Under the pieces are notes generated by a model, which saw only the letters and a list, made by a program, of their open reading frames with translations, was not told the origin of the DNA and did no database searches. A stretch of 64,000 nucleotides of DNA from Mesorhizobium sp. L-8-3 (GTDB lineage Bacteria > Pseudomonadota > Alphaproteobacteria > Rhizobiales > Rhizobiaceae), in NCBI RefSeq assembly GCF_016756615.1, contig NZ_AP023262.1:5271501-5335500 (forward strand). Direction: 5' to 3'. The position numbers were made by a program, and so were the translations under genes. Below are positions 20,358-30,489 of the stretch, one piece after another; position 1 is the stretch's first letter; each line of letters opens with the position of its first letter.

Positions 20358-20816
20358 ATGCAGACGATCGTTTTTCCAGAACCGGCCGGCGACAAGGCCC
20401 TGCTCGAACAGGGCAGCGTCTTTTCGCCGCGGTTCGACGCCAACGGCCTCATTACGGCCGTCGTCACCGACGCGGGCGATGGCATGTTGCTGATGGTCGC
20501 CCATATGAACGCCGAGGCGCTCGCCCTAACCATAAAGTCCGGAATCGCGCACTATTGGTCGCGTTCCAGGGCATCGCTGTGGAAGAAAGGCGAGACCTCG
20601 GGAAACGTGCAGCACGTGGTGGAAGTCCGGACGGACTGCGACCAGGATGCGATCTGGCTTAAGGTGAAAGTCGCAGGACACGACGCAACTTGTCACACAG
20701 GCAAACGTTCTTGCTTCTACAGGGTAGTTGAAGCCGGAGCCGATGGAATAGGACTGAGAAACGATGGAAGCGAAGCCCTGTTCGATAGTTCAAGCGTCTA
20801 TCATGCAAAGAGATGA
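20358..20816 (+). CDS. hisI: Phosphoribosyl-AMP cyclohydrolase
   Basis: A 152-residue enzyme of histidine synthesis that opens the adenine ring of phosphoribosyl-AMP. Family motifs are HYWSRSRASLWKKGETSGN, VRTDCDQDAIWLKV (metal-binding DCDQD) and CHTGKRSCFYR (zinc cysteines). It is the monofunctional form, without the HisE domain. ATG 20358 has AAGGA seven bases upstream. It lies between folE and the patatin gene on the same strand, away from the rest of the his genes. Confidence 0.95.
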   Translation: MQTIVFPEPAGDKALLEQGSVFSPRFDANGLITAVVTDAGDGMLLMVAHMNAEALALTIKSGIAHYWSRSRASLWKKGETSGNVQHVVEVRTDCDQDAIWLKVKVAGHDATCHTGKRSCFYRVVEAGADGIGLRNDGSEALFDSSSVYHAKR

Positions 20817-20904
20817 CGCGTTGATGATTTGAAAACCACGTAGATTCATCGTTCCTATACGATAAAGCTGTATCAGGAAGGGTGGGACACAAGGGGAGAG
20901 TGCG

Positions 20905-21876
20905 ATGCTCGAATGGGCGTCGATGCGCAGCAGGGCCGATGTGAGGGAAGCGAACGACTTCTCCTCATTGGGCGGGGCACCCGAAGCAAAGCCGGTAGGG
21001 AAGTCGGGCATCTCGCTCGCCCTGGGTGGCGGCGCCGCGCGTGGCTGGGCACATATCGGCGTGCTTCGCGCCCTTGATGAAGCCGGCATAGAGATCAACA
21101 TGATCGCGGGCACCTCGATCGGTGCACTGGTCGGCGGTTGTTACCTGGCGGGAAAGCTCGACGAACTCGAGGAATTCGCCCGCAGCCTCACCAAGCGTCG
21201 GATATTCGGGCTTCTCGATCTGCAATTCGCCGGCAACGGCCTTTTCGGGGGTATGAAGCTCAATGCGCGGCTGCAGCAGCACCTCGCCGGGATGACCTTC
21301 GACGACCTGCCGAAGCCTTTCGTCTGCGTCGCGTCCGAGATCCGCACCGGCCACGAAATCTGGCTGTCGAGCGGATCGCTGATCACTGCGATGCGCGCAT
21401 CCTATGCCCTGCCCGGCGTGTTCGAGCCGGTGACCTGCAACAAGCGCGTCCTGGTCGATGGCGCATTGGTGAACCCCGTGCCGGTGTCGGTCTGCCGCGC
21501 CTATGAGCAGCCACTGGTCGTGGCAGTGAACCTTCACTACGACCTCTATGGCAGGGCCGCCGTCATCAAGCACAGCGCCGGCGAACTCGTCGTCGAGCGG
21601 GACGCCGAACGCAGCGGCCGGTCGAGCAGCGAGCTAACGTCCAGGGAGTCTCGCCTCGGCATCACCGGCGTCATGGTCGAAGCCTTCAACATCATCCAGG
21701 ACCGCATCTCGCGGGCGCGCCTCGCGGGCGACCCGCCGGATCTTTCACTCCAGCCGAAGCTCGGCCATATCGGCCTTTCGGAGTTCCATCGCGCCGATGA
21801 GGCGATCAATCTCGGCTACGAGGCGACGAAGGCCCAGATCGCCGATCTGACGCGGCTGCAGACCGTGCTCGCCTGA
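20905..21876 (+). CDS. Patatin-like phospholipase family protein
   Basis: A 323-residue patatin-fold hydrolase. The oxyanion loop is GGGAARG (41-47), the nucleophile is S71 in GTSIGALVG and the catalytic aspartate is D185 in VDGALVNP. The arrangement matches the bacterial RssA/NTE-like group, which cleaves acyl esters of membrane lipids. There is no signal peptide; the first 30 residues are a variable linker. The C-terminal part has IIQDRISRARLAGDPPDL, typical of the group. It is the last of three genes on this strand and convergent with recJ (nine bases between stops). Confidence 0.9.
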   Translation: MLEWASMRSRADVREANDFSSLGGAPEAKPVGKSGISLALGGGAARGWAHIGVLRALDEAGIEINMIAGTSIGALVGGCYLAGKLDELEEFARSLTKRRIFGLLDLQFAGNGLFGGMKLNARLQQHLAGMTFDDLPKPFVCVASEIRTGHEIWLSSGSLITAMRASYALPGVFEPVTCNKRVLVDGALVNPVPVSVCRAYEQPLVVAVNLHYDLYGRAAVIKHSAGELVVERDAERSGRSSSELTSRESRLGITGVMVEAFNIIQDRISRARLAGDPPDLSLQPKLGHIGLSEFHRADEAINLGYEATKAQIADLTRLQTVLA

Positions 21877-21885
21877 CTGGCGGGA

Positions 21886-23670
21886 TCACGCTGGCGCGGC
21901 ATCGATGATGCGGAACTGCACGCTGCGCGCGCCGTTCCAATAGTTTCCCGACAACGCGCCGGCGACATGAACAGTCGCGCCGCGATGCTTGATCAGGAAC
22001 TGGCCGAGATCGGTTCCGTCCGCGCGGAATGCGATTGCCTGAATCCTGCCGCCTCCCTCCGACTTCAGGTCGGCGCGGATGTGATTGGTGCCGATCAGCC
22101 GCGCGTCGGCCAGACGATGTCGAGGCAGCACCAGGACAGGCGCCGGGTGGCCCGCACCGTAGGGCCCGGCCCGCTCCAGCGCGTCCAGAAGGTCCTGCGT
22201 GGCTCCGTCGGCCGAGAGCGCGGCGTCGATCTTGAGGCTCTCTTCGTCGCGCAGCCGCATCACCTCGGAGGCGGCCTTCGCCTCGAAGAAAGCACGGAGG
22301 GCGCCAAGCTTCGACCGCTCCACGGTGATGCCGGCGGCCATCGCGTGGCCTCCACCCTTGACGATCAGGCCCTCGGCCGCAGCCTCCCGCACCAGCCGGC
22401 CGAGATCGAAGCCGGAGACGGAACGTCCCGAACCGGTTCCGATGCCGTTCGCGTTGAAGGCTATCGCAAAGGATGGACGTCGGGCGTGGTCCTTGAGCCG
22501 CGACGCCAGCAGCCCGACGATGCCGGGATGCCATTTTTCGCTTGCCGTCACCAGGACGCCCGGCCCGGCCCCGCCGAGCAGTTCGGCGTCGGCCTCGGCG
22601 CGAGCTTCGGCAAGCATTTCCTGTTCCATTGCCTGCCGCTCCTGGTTCAGCCGGTTGAGCGTCTCGGCGATCGCGTCGGCCTCGGCCTGCTCGTCGGTCG
22701 CCAGCAAGCGGCTTCCCAAGGCCGCGTCGCCGATGCGTCCGCCCGCATTGATGCGCGGCCCGATCAGGAAAGCGAGATGGAAGGCATTGACAGGCTCGCC
22801 GATGCGCGACACGCGCGCCAGTGCTGCGAGGCCTGGATTGTTCTGCTGTCGGATGGCGATCAGGCCTTTCACCACAAAGGCACGGTTGACGCCGACGAGC
22901 GGGACGACGTCGCAAACCGTGGCCAGCGCCACCAGGTCGAGCATCGACAGCAGGTTCGGAGCGGCGGTGCCGGTATTGTGGGCGCGCAGCAACTTGGCGG
23001 TCTGGACCAGGGCAAGGAACGTGACGCCGGCCGCGCACAGATGCCCTTGGCCCGACAGGTCGTCGTCCCGGTTGGGATTGACGACGGCCGTCGCCGCGGG
23101 CAGCGGCCCACCCACCTGATGATGATCAAGCACGACGACATCGGCGCCAGCCGCCTTTGCGGCTTCGATCGAGGCCGCGCTGTTGGTGCCGCAATCGACG
23201 GTGACGATGAGGCTCGCGCCGCGCGCGACCAGTTCCCGCATCGCGTCCGGATTGGGACCGTAGCCCTCGAAGATGCGGTCCGGGATGTAGATGTCGGCCG
23301 ACACGCCGTAATGCGCCAGGTAGCGCCTGAGCAGCGCCGAGGAGGCCGCTCCGTCGACGTCGTAGTCGCCGAAAATCGCCACCTTCTCGCGGCGCAGGAC
23401 CGCCCGGGCGATCCGATCCGCGGCCGCCTCCATATCGGTGAGCGATGCGGGATCGGGCAGCAGGTCGCGGATCGTGGGATCGAGGAAACGCCCGGTCGAG
23501 TCGCTGGTAACGCCCCTGCCGGCGAGTACGCGCGCCAGGAGATCGCCGGTGCCATGGCCCTGCGCGATCGCGAGTGCGGCCATCTCCTGCCGCTCGTTCA
23601 GCCGGTGCTCCCAGGCGATACCGGTCGCGGAACGTCTGACGTCGAGGAAGAAACGCTTGTCCAGGGTCAT
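21886..23670 (-). CDS. recJ: Single-stranded-DNA-specific exonuclease RecJ
   Basis: A 594-residue 5'-3' single-strand exonuclease of recombination and mismatch repair. The DHH phosphoesterase motifs are DYDVDG (102-107), VTVDCGTN and VVLDHHQVGG. The DHHA1 domain has VKGGGHAMAAGITV and the OB-fold C-terminus follows. ATG 23670 opens MTLDKRFFLDVRRSATG, the rhizobial N-terminus; the longer open frame before it has no similarity. It lies downstream of glpX on the same strand, 148 bases apart, in a core gene order. Confidence 0.94.
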   Translation of the reverse strand: MTLDKRFFLDVRRSATGIAWEHRLNERQEMAALAIAQGHGTGDLLARVLAGRGVTSDSTGRFLDPTIRDLLPDPASLTDMEAAADRIARAVLRREKVAIFGDYDVDGAASSALLRRYLAHYGVSADIYIPDRIFEGYGPNPDAMRELVARGASLIVTVDCGTNSAASIEAAKAAGADVVVLDHHQVGGPLPAATAVVNPNRDDDLSGQGHLCAAGVTFLALVQTAKLLRAHNTGTAAPNLLSMLDLVALATVCDVVPLVGVNRAFVVKGLIAIRQQNNPGLAALARVSRIGEPVNAFHLAFLIGPRINAGGRIGDAALGSRLLATDEQAEADAIAETLNRLNQERQAMEQEMLAEARAEADAELLGGAGPGVLVTASEKWHPGIVGLLASRLKDHARRPSFAIAFNANGIGTGSGRSVSGFDLGRLVREAAAEGLIVKGGGHAMAAGITVERSKLGALRAFFEAKAASEVMRLRDEESLKIDAALSADGATQDLLDALERAGPYGAGHPAPVLVLPRHRLADARLIGTNHIRADLKSEGGGRIQAIAFRADGTDLGQFLIKHRGATVHVAGALSGNYWNGARSVQFRIIDAAPA

Positions 23671-23818
23671 CCGTGGACACCTCGCGCCGGCAACAGGCCG
23701 CCGGAGCCTTTGGGGTCCAGCGGCCGTCTTTCGAAGCGATGTGCCGTCGCGATCTTTCGTCCACACATGATTCGAGGACGATAGCCGAGGCCGCCGCGCT
23801 TGCGCAAAGGCTTGCCCG

Positions 23819-24799
23819 TCAGAACTTGTCGAGATCCTGATGCCTGGCTTTGATCTCACGCACCGTCTGGGACGACGAGCGCATGACGATCGTGTGGGTC
23901 TGGATCGAGTGGCGTCCGAACTTCACGCCAGACAGCATGTTGCCGTCGGTGACTCCGGTGGCCGCGAACAGCACGTCGCCGCGCGCCATCTCGTCCATGC
24001 GGTAGACCTTGTTCGGATCAGCAATTCCCATCTTGGCCGCGCGCGCGATCTTCTCGTCGGTGTTGAGCTGCAGGCGCCCCTGCATCTGGCCGCCGATACA
24101 GCGCAGCGCGGCCGCCGCCAGCACGCCTTCCGGCGCGCCGCCGATGCCGAGATAGATGTCGATGCCGGTCTCGTCCGGATCGGTGGTGTGGATGACGCCG
24201 GCGACGTCGCCGTCGCCGATCAGCCGGATCGCGGCGCCAGTGGCCCGGACGTCCTCGATCAGGCGCGCGTGGCGCGGGCGGTCGAGAATGCAAGCCGTGA
24301 CCTCCGAGACCGGAACTCCCTTGGCCTTGGCGAGATTGGCGATGTTCTCGGCGGCAGAAGCGTCGATATCCACGATGCCCGCGGGATAGCCCGGTCCGAT
24401 CGCGATCTTGTCCATATAGACGTCAGGCGCGAAGAGCAGGCTGCCCTTTTCGGCGATGGCGATGACGGCCAGCGAGTTGGGCAGGTTCTTGGCGCAGATC
24501 GTGGTGCCTTCCAGCGGATCGAGCGCGATGTCGACATCCGGCCCCTCCCCGGTGCCGACCTCCTCGCCGATATAGAGCATCGGCGCCTCGTCGCGTTCGC
24601 CCTCGCCGATAACCACCGTGCCCTTGATCGGCAGCCGGTTGAGTTCCGAACGCATCGCGTCCACCGCCACCTGGTCGGCCGCCTTCTCGTCGCCCCGACC
24701 CCTCAGCCGCGCCGCGGCCACGGCTGCGCGTTCTGTGACGCGCACCAGTTCGAGGGTGAGGATCCGGTCCAGACCACCGGTTGTCGCGCCTTTCGCCAT
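23819..24799 (-). CDS. glpX: Class II fructose-1,6-bisphosphatase
   Basis: A 326-residue GlpX-type phosphatase of gluconeogenesis. Conserved blocks are KAADQVAVDAMR, GTVVIGEGERDEAPMLYIGE (metal-binding), DPLEGTTICA and GAPEGVLAAAALRCIGGQMQ. It starts at ATG 24799 with AGGAACC upstream. Hom lies upstream and recJ downstream on the same strand, a gene order common in rhizobia. Members of this class often also accept sedoheptulose-1,7-bisphosphate; the sequence does not tell. Confidence 0.94.
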   Translation of the reverse strand: MAKGATTGGLDRILTLELVRVTERAAVAAARLRGRGDEKAADQVAVDAMRSELNRLPIKGTVVIGEGERDEAPMLYIGEEVGTGEGPDVDIALDPLEGTTICAKNLPNSLAVIAIAEKGSLLFAPDVYMDKIAIGPGYPAGIVDIDASAAENIANLAKAKGVPVSEVTACILDRPRHARLIEDVRATGAAIRLIGDGDVAGVIHTTDPDETGIDIYLGIGGAPEGVLAAAALRCIGGQMQGRLQLNTDEKIARAAKMGIADPNKVYRMDEMARGDVLFAATGVTDGNMLSGVKFGRHSIQTHTIVMRSSSQTVREIKARHQDLDKF

Positions 24800-24952
24800 C
24801 TGTGGTTCCTGCTGAAATTCATTGTCGTTTCGGCGCGCGTCGCGCCTGCGGGCTCTCCTTTTGTCAAAGTGAAATGACAACGGCAAGACCTTCGGCGGGC
24901 TTTGCCGGGCCGGCCAAACATATCAATCGATTAAGTTTTTCGGCTGGCGGGA

Positions 24953-24974
24953 CGCGGCGCGGAAAGGCGCCGCG
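24953..24974 (-). terminator. GC hairpin after hom
   Basis: An eight-base stem CGCGGCGC/GCGCCGCG with a six-base loop lies 29 bases past the hom stop on the minus strand. No T tract follows at once, so this is a moderate terminator candidate separating hom from glpX. Confidence 0.4.
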
Positions 24975-25002
24975 CAAGCGGGATCGGTCGCCTTGTCGCG
25001 TG

Positions 25003-26316
25003 CTATTCCGCGCGCTCGATGCGGATCACCTGCGGCTTGTCGGTGAGGTGGCCATCCTTGGTGATCCCCTCGACGGCCTTCCGTACGGCAGCCTCGGTCG
25101 TCTCATGGGTGACGAGAACGACCGTCTTTTGCGAACCGGCCTCGGGACCCGCCGAATGCTGGACGATCGATTCCAGCGATATCTCGTTGTCGGCCATACG
25201 CTTGGCGATCGCCGCGAAGACGCCGATCCGGTCGTGCACGGTGAGCCGGATGAAATAGCCGCCGGCGTGGGAGCGCATCTGGGCCTTCTTGTAGGGCCTG
25301 AGTTCCCGGGCGGGACGGCCGAAGACCGGGCCGTGCTGGAAGCCCGGGCGGCTCTTGGCGATGTCGGCGATATCGCCGACCACCGCCGATGCGGTCGCAT
25401 TGCCTCCGGCACCGGGACCGGACAGCAAAAGTTCGCCCAGGATGTCGGTCTCGATCGCCACGGCATTGGTGACGCCGTGCACCTGGGCGATAACAGACGA
25501 GGTCGGCACCATGGTCGGATGCACACGCTGTTCGATCCCGCTTTCCGTCTTCTGGGCGACGCCCAGCAGCTTGATGCGGTAACCGAGTTCGCCCGCGGCG
25601 CGGATATCGGCCTGGGTGATGTTAGAGATGCCTTCCAGGTAGATGTCGTCGGCCGCGATGCGGCTGCCGAATGCCAGGCTCGTCAGGATCGACAGCTTGT
25701 GCGCTGTGTCGTGACCCTCGATGTCGAAGGTCGGATCGGCCTCGGCATAGCCGAGGCGTTGCGCCTCCTTCAGGCAGGCATCGAAGGACAGCCCTTCGGC
25801 CTCCATGCGCGTCAGGATGTAGTTGCAGGTGCCGTTGAGTATGCCGAAGACGCGCGTGACCGAATTGCCGGCCATCGCCTCGCGCATCGTCTTGATGACC
25901 GGAATGCCGCCGGCGACCGCCGCCTCGTAGTTGAGCAGCACTCCCTTCTTCTCGGCGATCTCGGCCAGTGCGACGCCGTGCCTGGCGAGCAGCGCCTTGT
26001 TCGCGGTGACCACATGGCGGCCGGCTTCGAGCGCCGCCTTGACTGCCCCCAGCGCCGGTCCATCCTCACCGCCGATCAGTTCGACGAACACATCGATGTC
26101 GGCCTTGCGCGCGAGCTCGGCCGGATCGTCGAACCATTGCGCCTTACCGAGATCCACCCCGCGGTCCCTGCCCCGGTTGCGGGCCGAGACGGCGGTCACG
26201 ACCAGGTCGCGGCCGCACTGACGCGTCAGTTCTGCCGCCTTGTCGGCGAGCACGCGCGCGACCGAGGCACCCACGGTGCCCAAGCCGGCAATTCCAACAC
26301 GCAAAGCTTCGGCCAT
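25003..26316 (-). CDS. hom: Homoserine dehydrogenase
   Basis: A 437-residue NAD(P)-dependent enzyme of the aspartate pathway, giving homoserine for threonine and methionine. The Rossmann glycine turn is GIAGLGTVGAS (8-18). The catalytic region has VVTANKALLARHG, GGIPVIKTMREAMAGN, GILNGTCNYILTRM and GYAEADPTFDIEGHDTAHK. A C-terminal ACT domain begins near 350 (FIRLTVHDRIGVFAAIAKRM), consistent with feedback regulation by threonine. ATG 26316 gives the standard MAEALRVGIAGLG start. The aminotransferase gene lies upstream, 148 bases away, on the same strand. Confidence 0.96.
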   Translation of the reverse strand: MAEALRVGIAGLGTVGASVARVLADKAAELTRQCGRDLVVTAVSARNRGRDRGVDLGKAQWFDDPAELARKADIDVFVELIGGEDGPALGAVKAALEAGRHVVTANKALLARHGVALAEIAEKKGVLLNYEAAVAGGIPVIKTMREAMAGNSVTRVFGILNGTCNYILTRMEAEGLSFDACLKEAQRLGYAEADPTFDIEGHDTAHKLSILTSLAFGSRIAADDIYLEGISNITQADIRAAGELGYRIKLLGVAQKTESGIEQRVHPTMVPTSSVIAQVHGVTNAVAIETDILGELLLSGPGAGGNATASAVVGDIADIAKSRPGFQHGPVFGRPARELRPYKKAQMRSHAGGYFIRLTVHDRIGVFAAIAKRMADNEISLESIVQHSAGPEAGSQKTVVLVTHETTEAAVRKAVEGITKDGHLTDKPQVIRIERAE

Positions 26317-26464
26317 GACCGTATCGTCCCTCGATCGCCGCGGCATCGGCCCGAAAATCGGAACCGACTTTCGGAAAGCTCGACGCGCAAATCTAAAGTC
26401 TTGGAGCGTCCCCAGCGCGTCCGAGGGACGCGGGGTGCTCTGGTGAAAAAACGTTGCCGCGCGA

Positions 26465-27682
26465 TCAGCGCCGCGCGGCGAGCGAAACCACATTGTCGGC
26501 AGGCCCCTCCGCCGACGACAGGAAACGCTTGATGTTGCGCGCCGCCTGACGGATGCGGTGCTCGTTCTCGACCAGGGCGATACGGACGAAATCGTCGCCA
26601 TACTCGCCGAAGCCGATACCGGGTGCGACGGCGACATCCGCCTTCTCGATCAGAAGCTTCGAGAACTCCAGCGAGCCAAGCCGCTTGAACGGCTCCGGGA
26701 TCGGCGCCCAGGCGAACATCGACGCCGGTGGCGCTGGAACGTTCCAGCCGGCTCGGCCGAGGGAGTCCACCATCACGTCGCGACGCTTGTGATAGACCTC
26801 GCGCACCTCGGCGATATCGGATCCGTCACCGTTGAGCGCCGCCGTCGCGGCCACCTGGATCGGCGTGAACGCGCCATAGTCGAGGTAGGATTTGACCCGC
26901 GTCAGCGCCGCGATCAGCCTTTCATTGCCGACGGCGAAGCCCATGCGCCAGCCGGGCATGGAGAAGGTCTTCGACATGGAGGTGAACTCGACGGTGATGT
27001 CGATGGCGCCGGGAACCTCGAGGACCGAGGGCGGCGGCGGGCAGTCGAAGTAGATTTCGGAATAAGCGAGGTCCGACAGGATGATGATGTCGTTCTTCTT
27101 CGCGAAGGCGACCACATCCTTGTAGAAATCCAGCGACGCGACCAGCGCAGTCGGGTTGGAGGGATAATTGAGGATCAGCGCCAGCGGCTTGGGGATCGAG
27201 TGGCGGATGCCGCGCTCCAGCGCCGGAATGAAGCCGTCGTTCGGCTCGACTTGAAGCGAACGGATGACACCGCCCGACATGATGAAGCCGAAGGCGTGGA
27301 TCGGATAGGTCGGATTGGGGCAGAGCACCACGTCGCCAGGCGCCGTGATCGCCTGCGCCATGTTGGCGAAGCCCTCTTTCGATCCCAGGGTCGCGACGAC
27401 CTGGGTGTCGGGATCGAGCTTCACGCCGAAGCGTCGTGCGTAATAGTTGGCCTGTGCGCGGCGCAGCCCCGGTATGCCGCGCGAGGACGAGTAGCGATGG
27501 GTGCGCGGGTCGCGCACGACCTCGCACAATTTGTCGACGATGGCCTTCGGCGTCGGCAGGTCCGGATTGCCCATGCCGAGGTCGATGATGTCGGCGCCGC
27601 GCGATCGTGCGCTGGCCTTCAGCCGATTGACCTGCTCGAACACATAAGGCGGGAGCCTGCGGACTTTGTGAAATTCTTCCAT
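26465..27682 (-). CDS. PLP-dependent aminotransferase of the AlaC / LL-diaminopimelate aminotransferase type
   Basis: A 405-residue fold-type I class I/II aminotransferase. The PLP lysine is K238 in TSMSKTFSMPGWRMGFA. LNYPSNPTA (171-179) and SDLAYSEIYFD bind the cofactor ring and phosphate. THRYSSSRGIPGLR is the usual N-terminal substrate block. The rhizobial relatives are variously named alanine transaminase (AlaC) or LL-diaminopimelate aminotransferase. Placement directly upstream of hom, in the aspartate pathway, fits either but does not decide. ATG 27682 opens MEEFHKVRRLPPYVF. Confidence 0.9.
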   Translation of the reverse strand: MEEFHKVRRLPPYVFEQVNRLKASARSRGADIIDLGMGNPDLPTPKAIVDKLCEVVRDPRTHRYSSSRGIPGLRRAQANYYARRFGVKLDPDTQVVATLGSKEGFANMAQAITAPGDVVLCPNPTYPIHAFGFIMSGGVIRSLQVEPNDGFIPALERGIRHSIPKPLALILNYPSNPTALVASLDFYKDVVAFAKKNDIIILSDLAYSEIYFDCPPPPSVLEVPGAIDITVEFTSMSKTFSMPGWRMGFAVGNERLIAALTRVKSYLDYGAFTPIQVAATAALNGDGSDIAEVREVYHKRRDVMVDSLGRAGWNVPAPPASMFAWAPIPEPFKRLGSLEFSKLLIEKADVAVAPGIGFGEYGDDFVRIALVENEHRIRQAARNIKRFLSSAEGPADNVVSLAARR

Positions 27683-27892
27683 CTCGGTCGGTTCCAGGGG
27701 GGCGGAGCAACAGCGCGGGCGCGATATACACCCAATTGCCACGAGGGTCGATAGATCAGGGCCCGGCCTTTCCGAAAAGACTTCGAAAATCGAACCGCCT
27801 CAGCCTCGATCGTTCCGGCAAGATCGACCGACCGCGCGAATCGAGCCCGCGAAGGTACAGTTGCCGGCGCGCCGAGCGACCGTCCGGCGCAG

Positions 27893-28261
27893 CTATTCGC
27901 CCTCGATCTGCTTCAACGCGTCCTGGGCGTGGCTTTGCGCAAGCTTCTTCAATTCGGCCGTGTTGGCGGTCGGCTTCGCCGTCGCTCCCTCGGCCGTCAG
28001 CTGCTGCTTCTCGGCCTTGAGCTGAGCCAGCCTGGCCGCCTTTTCCTCGGGCGTGATCTGCTCGGCCGCGACCTTCGGCGGCACGTTGAGGTTCGGAAAG
28101 GTCCCGGTATTCATGCCCTTGCGCTCCGCTCCGGCGGACGCGGTCCGGGACGTCGCGCTGTCGGGGGAGGCACAGGCGCTCAGCGTTGCAATCACCGCAA
28201 TGCCCACGAGACCTCGGGTCAAGTTGCGAAAACCGCGGAGAAAGCCGATACGCTGTGTCAT
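27893..28261 (-). CDS. Small putative lipoprotein, function unknown
   Basis: A 122-residue protein with a lipoprotein signal: basic MTQRIGFLRGFRNLTRG, a hydrophobic stretch and the lipobox TLSAC with the cysteine near residue 30. The mature part is short and charged; the segment ITPEEKAARLAQLKAEKQQL is a probable helix or short coiled coil. GGGGAAAG upstream of ATG 28261 supports the start. It is divergent from phaC, with 98 bases between starts, and upstream of the aminotransferase on the same strand. No known domain. Confidence 0.75.
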   Translation of the reverse strand: MTQRIGFLRGFRNLTRGLVGIAVIATLSACASPDSATSRTASAGAERKGMNTGTFPNLNVPPKVAAEQITPEEKAARLAQLKAEKQQLTAEGATAKPTANTAELKKLAQSHAQDALKQIEGE

Positions 28262-28359
28262 ATTCTTTCCCCATCGGGCGCTGTAGGTAGGTGTTGGACC
28301 CTCTTCGAGGTCCCGTGATAACATGTCAACAAAAGGGCCCATGGGAGGACAGGAGCAGC

Positions 28360-30183
28360 ATGTCTAAACCCGACGATTCTGGCAAGACCGATGCGGCGTC
28401 GCCGGTCGAGCAGTACATCGTGAAGGATCCTGAGCGCTTCGCACTCAATCTGGCGCGGATGATCGAGGAGGCGGGCAAGGCCGCAGCGGCCTGGGCCGGT
28501 CCGCGGGAGCGTGGCGAGGTTCGCGACAGCGTCGCCGAGCCGGTCGCCGACATGATCAAGACCTTCTCCAAGCTCACAGAGTACTGGCTGTCCGACCCGC
28601 AGCGCGCGCTCGATGCGCAAACCCGCCTGTTTTCCGGCTATATGAACGTCTGGGCCAACGCGATCCGCAAGATCGGCGGCGAGGCGCCCGAGAATGCGGT
28701 GAAGCCCGACAGCGGCGACAGGCGGTTCCAGGATCCGGACTGGGGACGCAACGCCTTCTTCGACTTCCTGAAGCAGGCCTATCTGGTGAGTTCGCGCTGG
28801 GCGGCCGATCTCGTCGAGCACGCCGAGGGGCTCGACGAGCACACCCGCCACAAGGCCGGCTTCTATGTGAAGCAGATCAGCCACGCCGTCTCGCCGTCCA
28901 ACTTCATCCTGACCAATCCCGAGCTGTTCCGCGAAACCGTGGCGAGCGACGGCGAGAACCTGGTGCGGGGCATGCGCATGCTGGCCGAGGACATCCATGC
29001 CGGCAAAGGCGACCTGAAGCTGCGTCAGGCGGACTACTCGCGGTTCGAGGTCGGCAAGAACATCGCCGTTTCCCCGGGCAAGGTGGTGGGCAAGAGCGAT
29101 GTCGCCGAGATCATCCAGTACGAACCGACGACACAGACCGTACTGAAACGGCCGCTGCTGATCTGCCCGCCCTGGATAAACAAGTTCTACATTCTCGATC
29201 TCAACCCCGAGAAGTCGTTCATTCGCTGGGCGGTCGAGCAGGGCCACACCGTGTTCGTGATCTCCTGGATCAATCCCGACGAGCGCCACGGCACCAAGAG
29301 CTGGGAAGCCTATATACGCGAGGGCATCGAATACGGCCTCGACACGGTCGAAGCGGCGACAGGCGAACGCGAGGTCAACGCAATCGGCTATTGCGTCGGC
29401 GGCACGCTGCTCGCAGCCGCCCTTGCCCTGATGGCCCAGGAAGGCGACGACCGCATCCGTTCGGTCACCTTCTTCACGACGCAGGTTGATTTCACCTATG
29501 CCGGCGACCTCAAGGTCTTCGTCGACGAGGACCAGATCGCCGCTCTCGAACGCGCGATGAACGAGAAGGGCTATCTCGAGGGCACGAAGATGGCGACCGC
29601 CTTCAACATGCTGCGCTCGGGCGACCTCATCTGGCCCTATGTCGTCAACAACTATATGCGCGGCAAGGAGCCGATGCCGTTCGACCTGCTCTACTGGAAC
29701 GCGGATTCGACGCGGATGGGAGCCGCCAACCACTCCTACTACCTGCGCAACTGCTATCTGGAGAACAACCTGTCCCAAGGCCGCATGCAACTCGCCGGAC
29801 ACACCGTCTCGCTGGGCGACATCGCGATCCCCGTCTACAATCTGGCGTCACGCGAGGATCATATCGCCCCGGCGCGCTCCGTGTTCCTCGGTTGCCGCTA
29901 TTTCGGCGGCGAGGTCGAGTATGTGATGGCGGGCTCCGGCCACATCGCGGGCGTCGTCAATCCGCCCGCTTCGAAGAAGTACCAGCATTGGACCGGTGGA
30001 AAGCCGGTTGGCGACTTCGACGAATGGGTGGCCAAGGCCAAGGAGAACCCCGGGTCGTGGTGGCCGCACTGGCAGGCCTGGATCGAGGCCAAGGACAACC
30101 GTCGGGTCAAGGCGCGCAAGCCAGGCGCCCGCACCGAGACGTTCGGCGATGCGCCGGGAGCCTATGTGAAGGTGCGCGTTTGA
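28360..30183 (+). CDS. phaC: Class I poly(3-hydroxyalkanoate) synthase
   Basis: A 607-residue polymerase that joins (R)-3-hydroxyacyl-CoA units into storage polyester granules. The lipase-like box is GYCVGG with the catalytic cysteine C345. The aspartate lies in REDHIAPARS and the histidine in GSGHIAGVVNPP. The N-terminal domain has the typical DRRFQDPDWGRNAFFDFLKQ block. AGGAG sits just before ATG 28360. Class I enzymes need no PhaE/PhaR partner. No phaAB, phasin or depolymerase gene is in the window, so the other genes are elsewhere. Confidence 0.96.
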   Translation: MSKPDDSGKTDAASPVEQYIVKDPERFALNLARMIEEAGKAAAAWAGPRERGEVRDSVAEPVADMIKTFSKLTEYWLSDPQRALDAQTRLFSGYMNVWANAIRKIGGEAPENAVKPDSGDRRFQDPDWGRNAFFDFLKQAYLVSSRWAADLVEHAEGLDEHTRHKAGFYVKQISHAVSPSNFILTNPELFRETVASDGENLVRGMRMLAEDIHAGKGDLKLRQADYSRFEVGKNIAVSPGKVVGKSDVAEIIQYEPTTQTVLKRPLLICPPWINKFYILDLNPEKSFIRWAVEQGHTVFVISWINPDERHGTKSWEAYIREGIEYGLDTVEAATGEREVNAIGYCVGGTLLAAALALMAQEGDDRIRSVTFFTTQVDFTYAGDLKVFVDEDQIAALERAMNEKGYLEGTKMATAFNMLRSGDLIWPYVVNNYMRGKEPMPFDLLYWNADSTRMGAANHSYYLRNCYLENNLSQGRMQLAGHTVSLGDIAIPVYNLASREDHIAPARSVFLGCRYFGGEVEYVMAGSGHIAGVVNPPASKKYQHWTGGKPVGDFDEWVAKAKENPGSWWPHWQAWIEAKDNRRVKARKPGARTETFGDAPGAYVKVRV

Positions 30184-30489
30184 GTGAAGGCGTGCGAGTC
30201 GCTCGCCGGCAAACAGCCCGGCAGGATGGGCCGCCTCCAGCGGGGCGCACTGCTCTGCGGCCTCCAGGCAATATGTAACAGTTTGTAATGTCCGTTGAAT
30301 TGACCGTCCGGTAAAAGCGGGCGAAATGGTGACCGCACTTCACGAAGCTGCCTTATTCCATTCCTAGCGGGATGGTTTTGCGAGACGGGCAGATTCGTTC
30401 ATATGGTTTCCTTCGGCAGAAGCCGGCCCGAAGCCGGCATTTTTGAAGCCGCGGTGACGGCGCCGGGGAAACGGAGAAGGGGAAGCGTA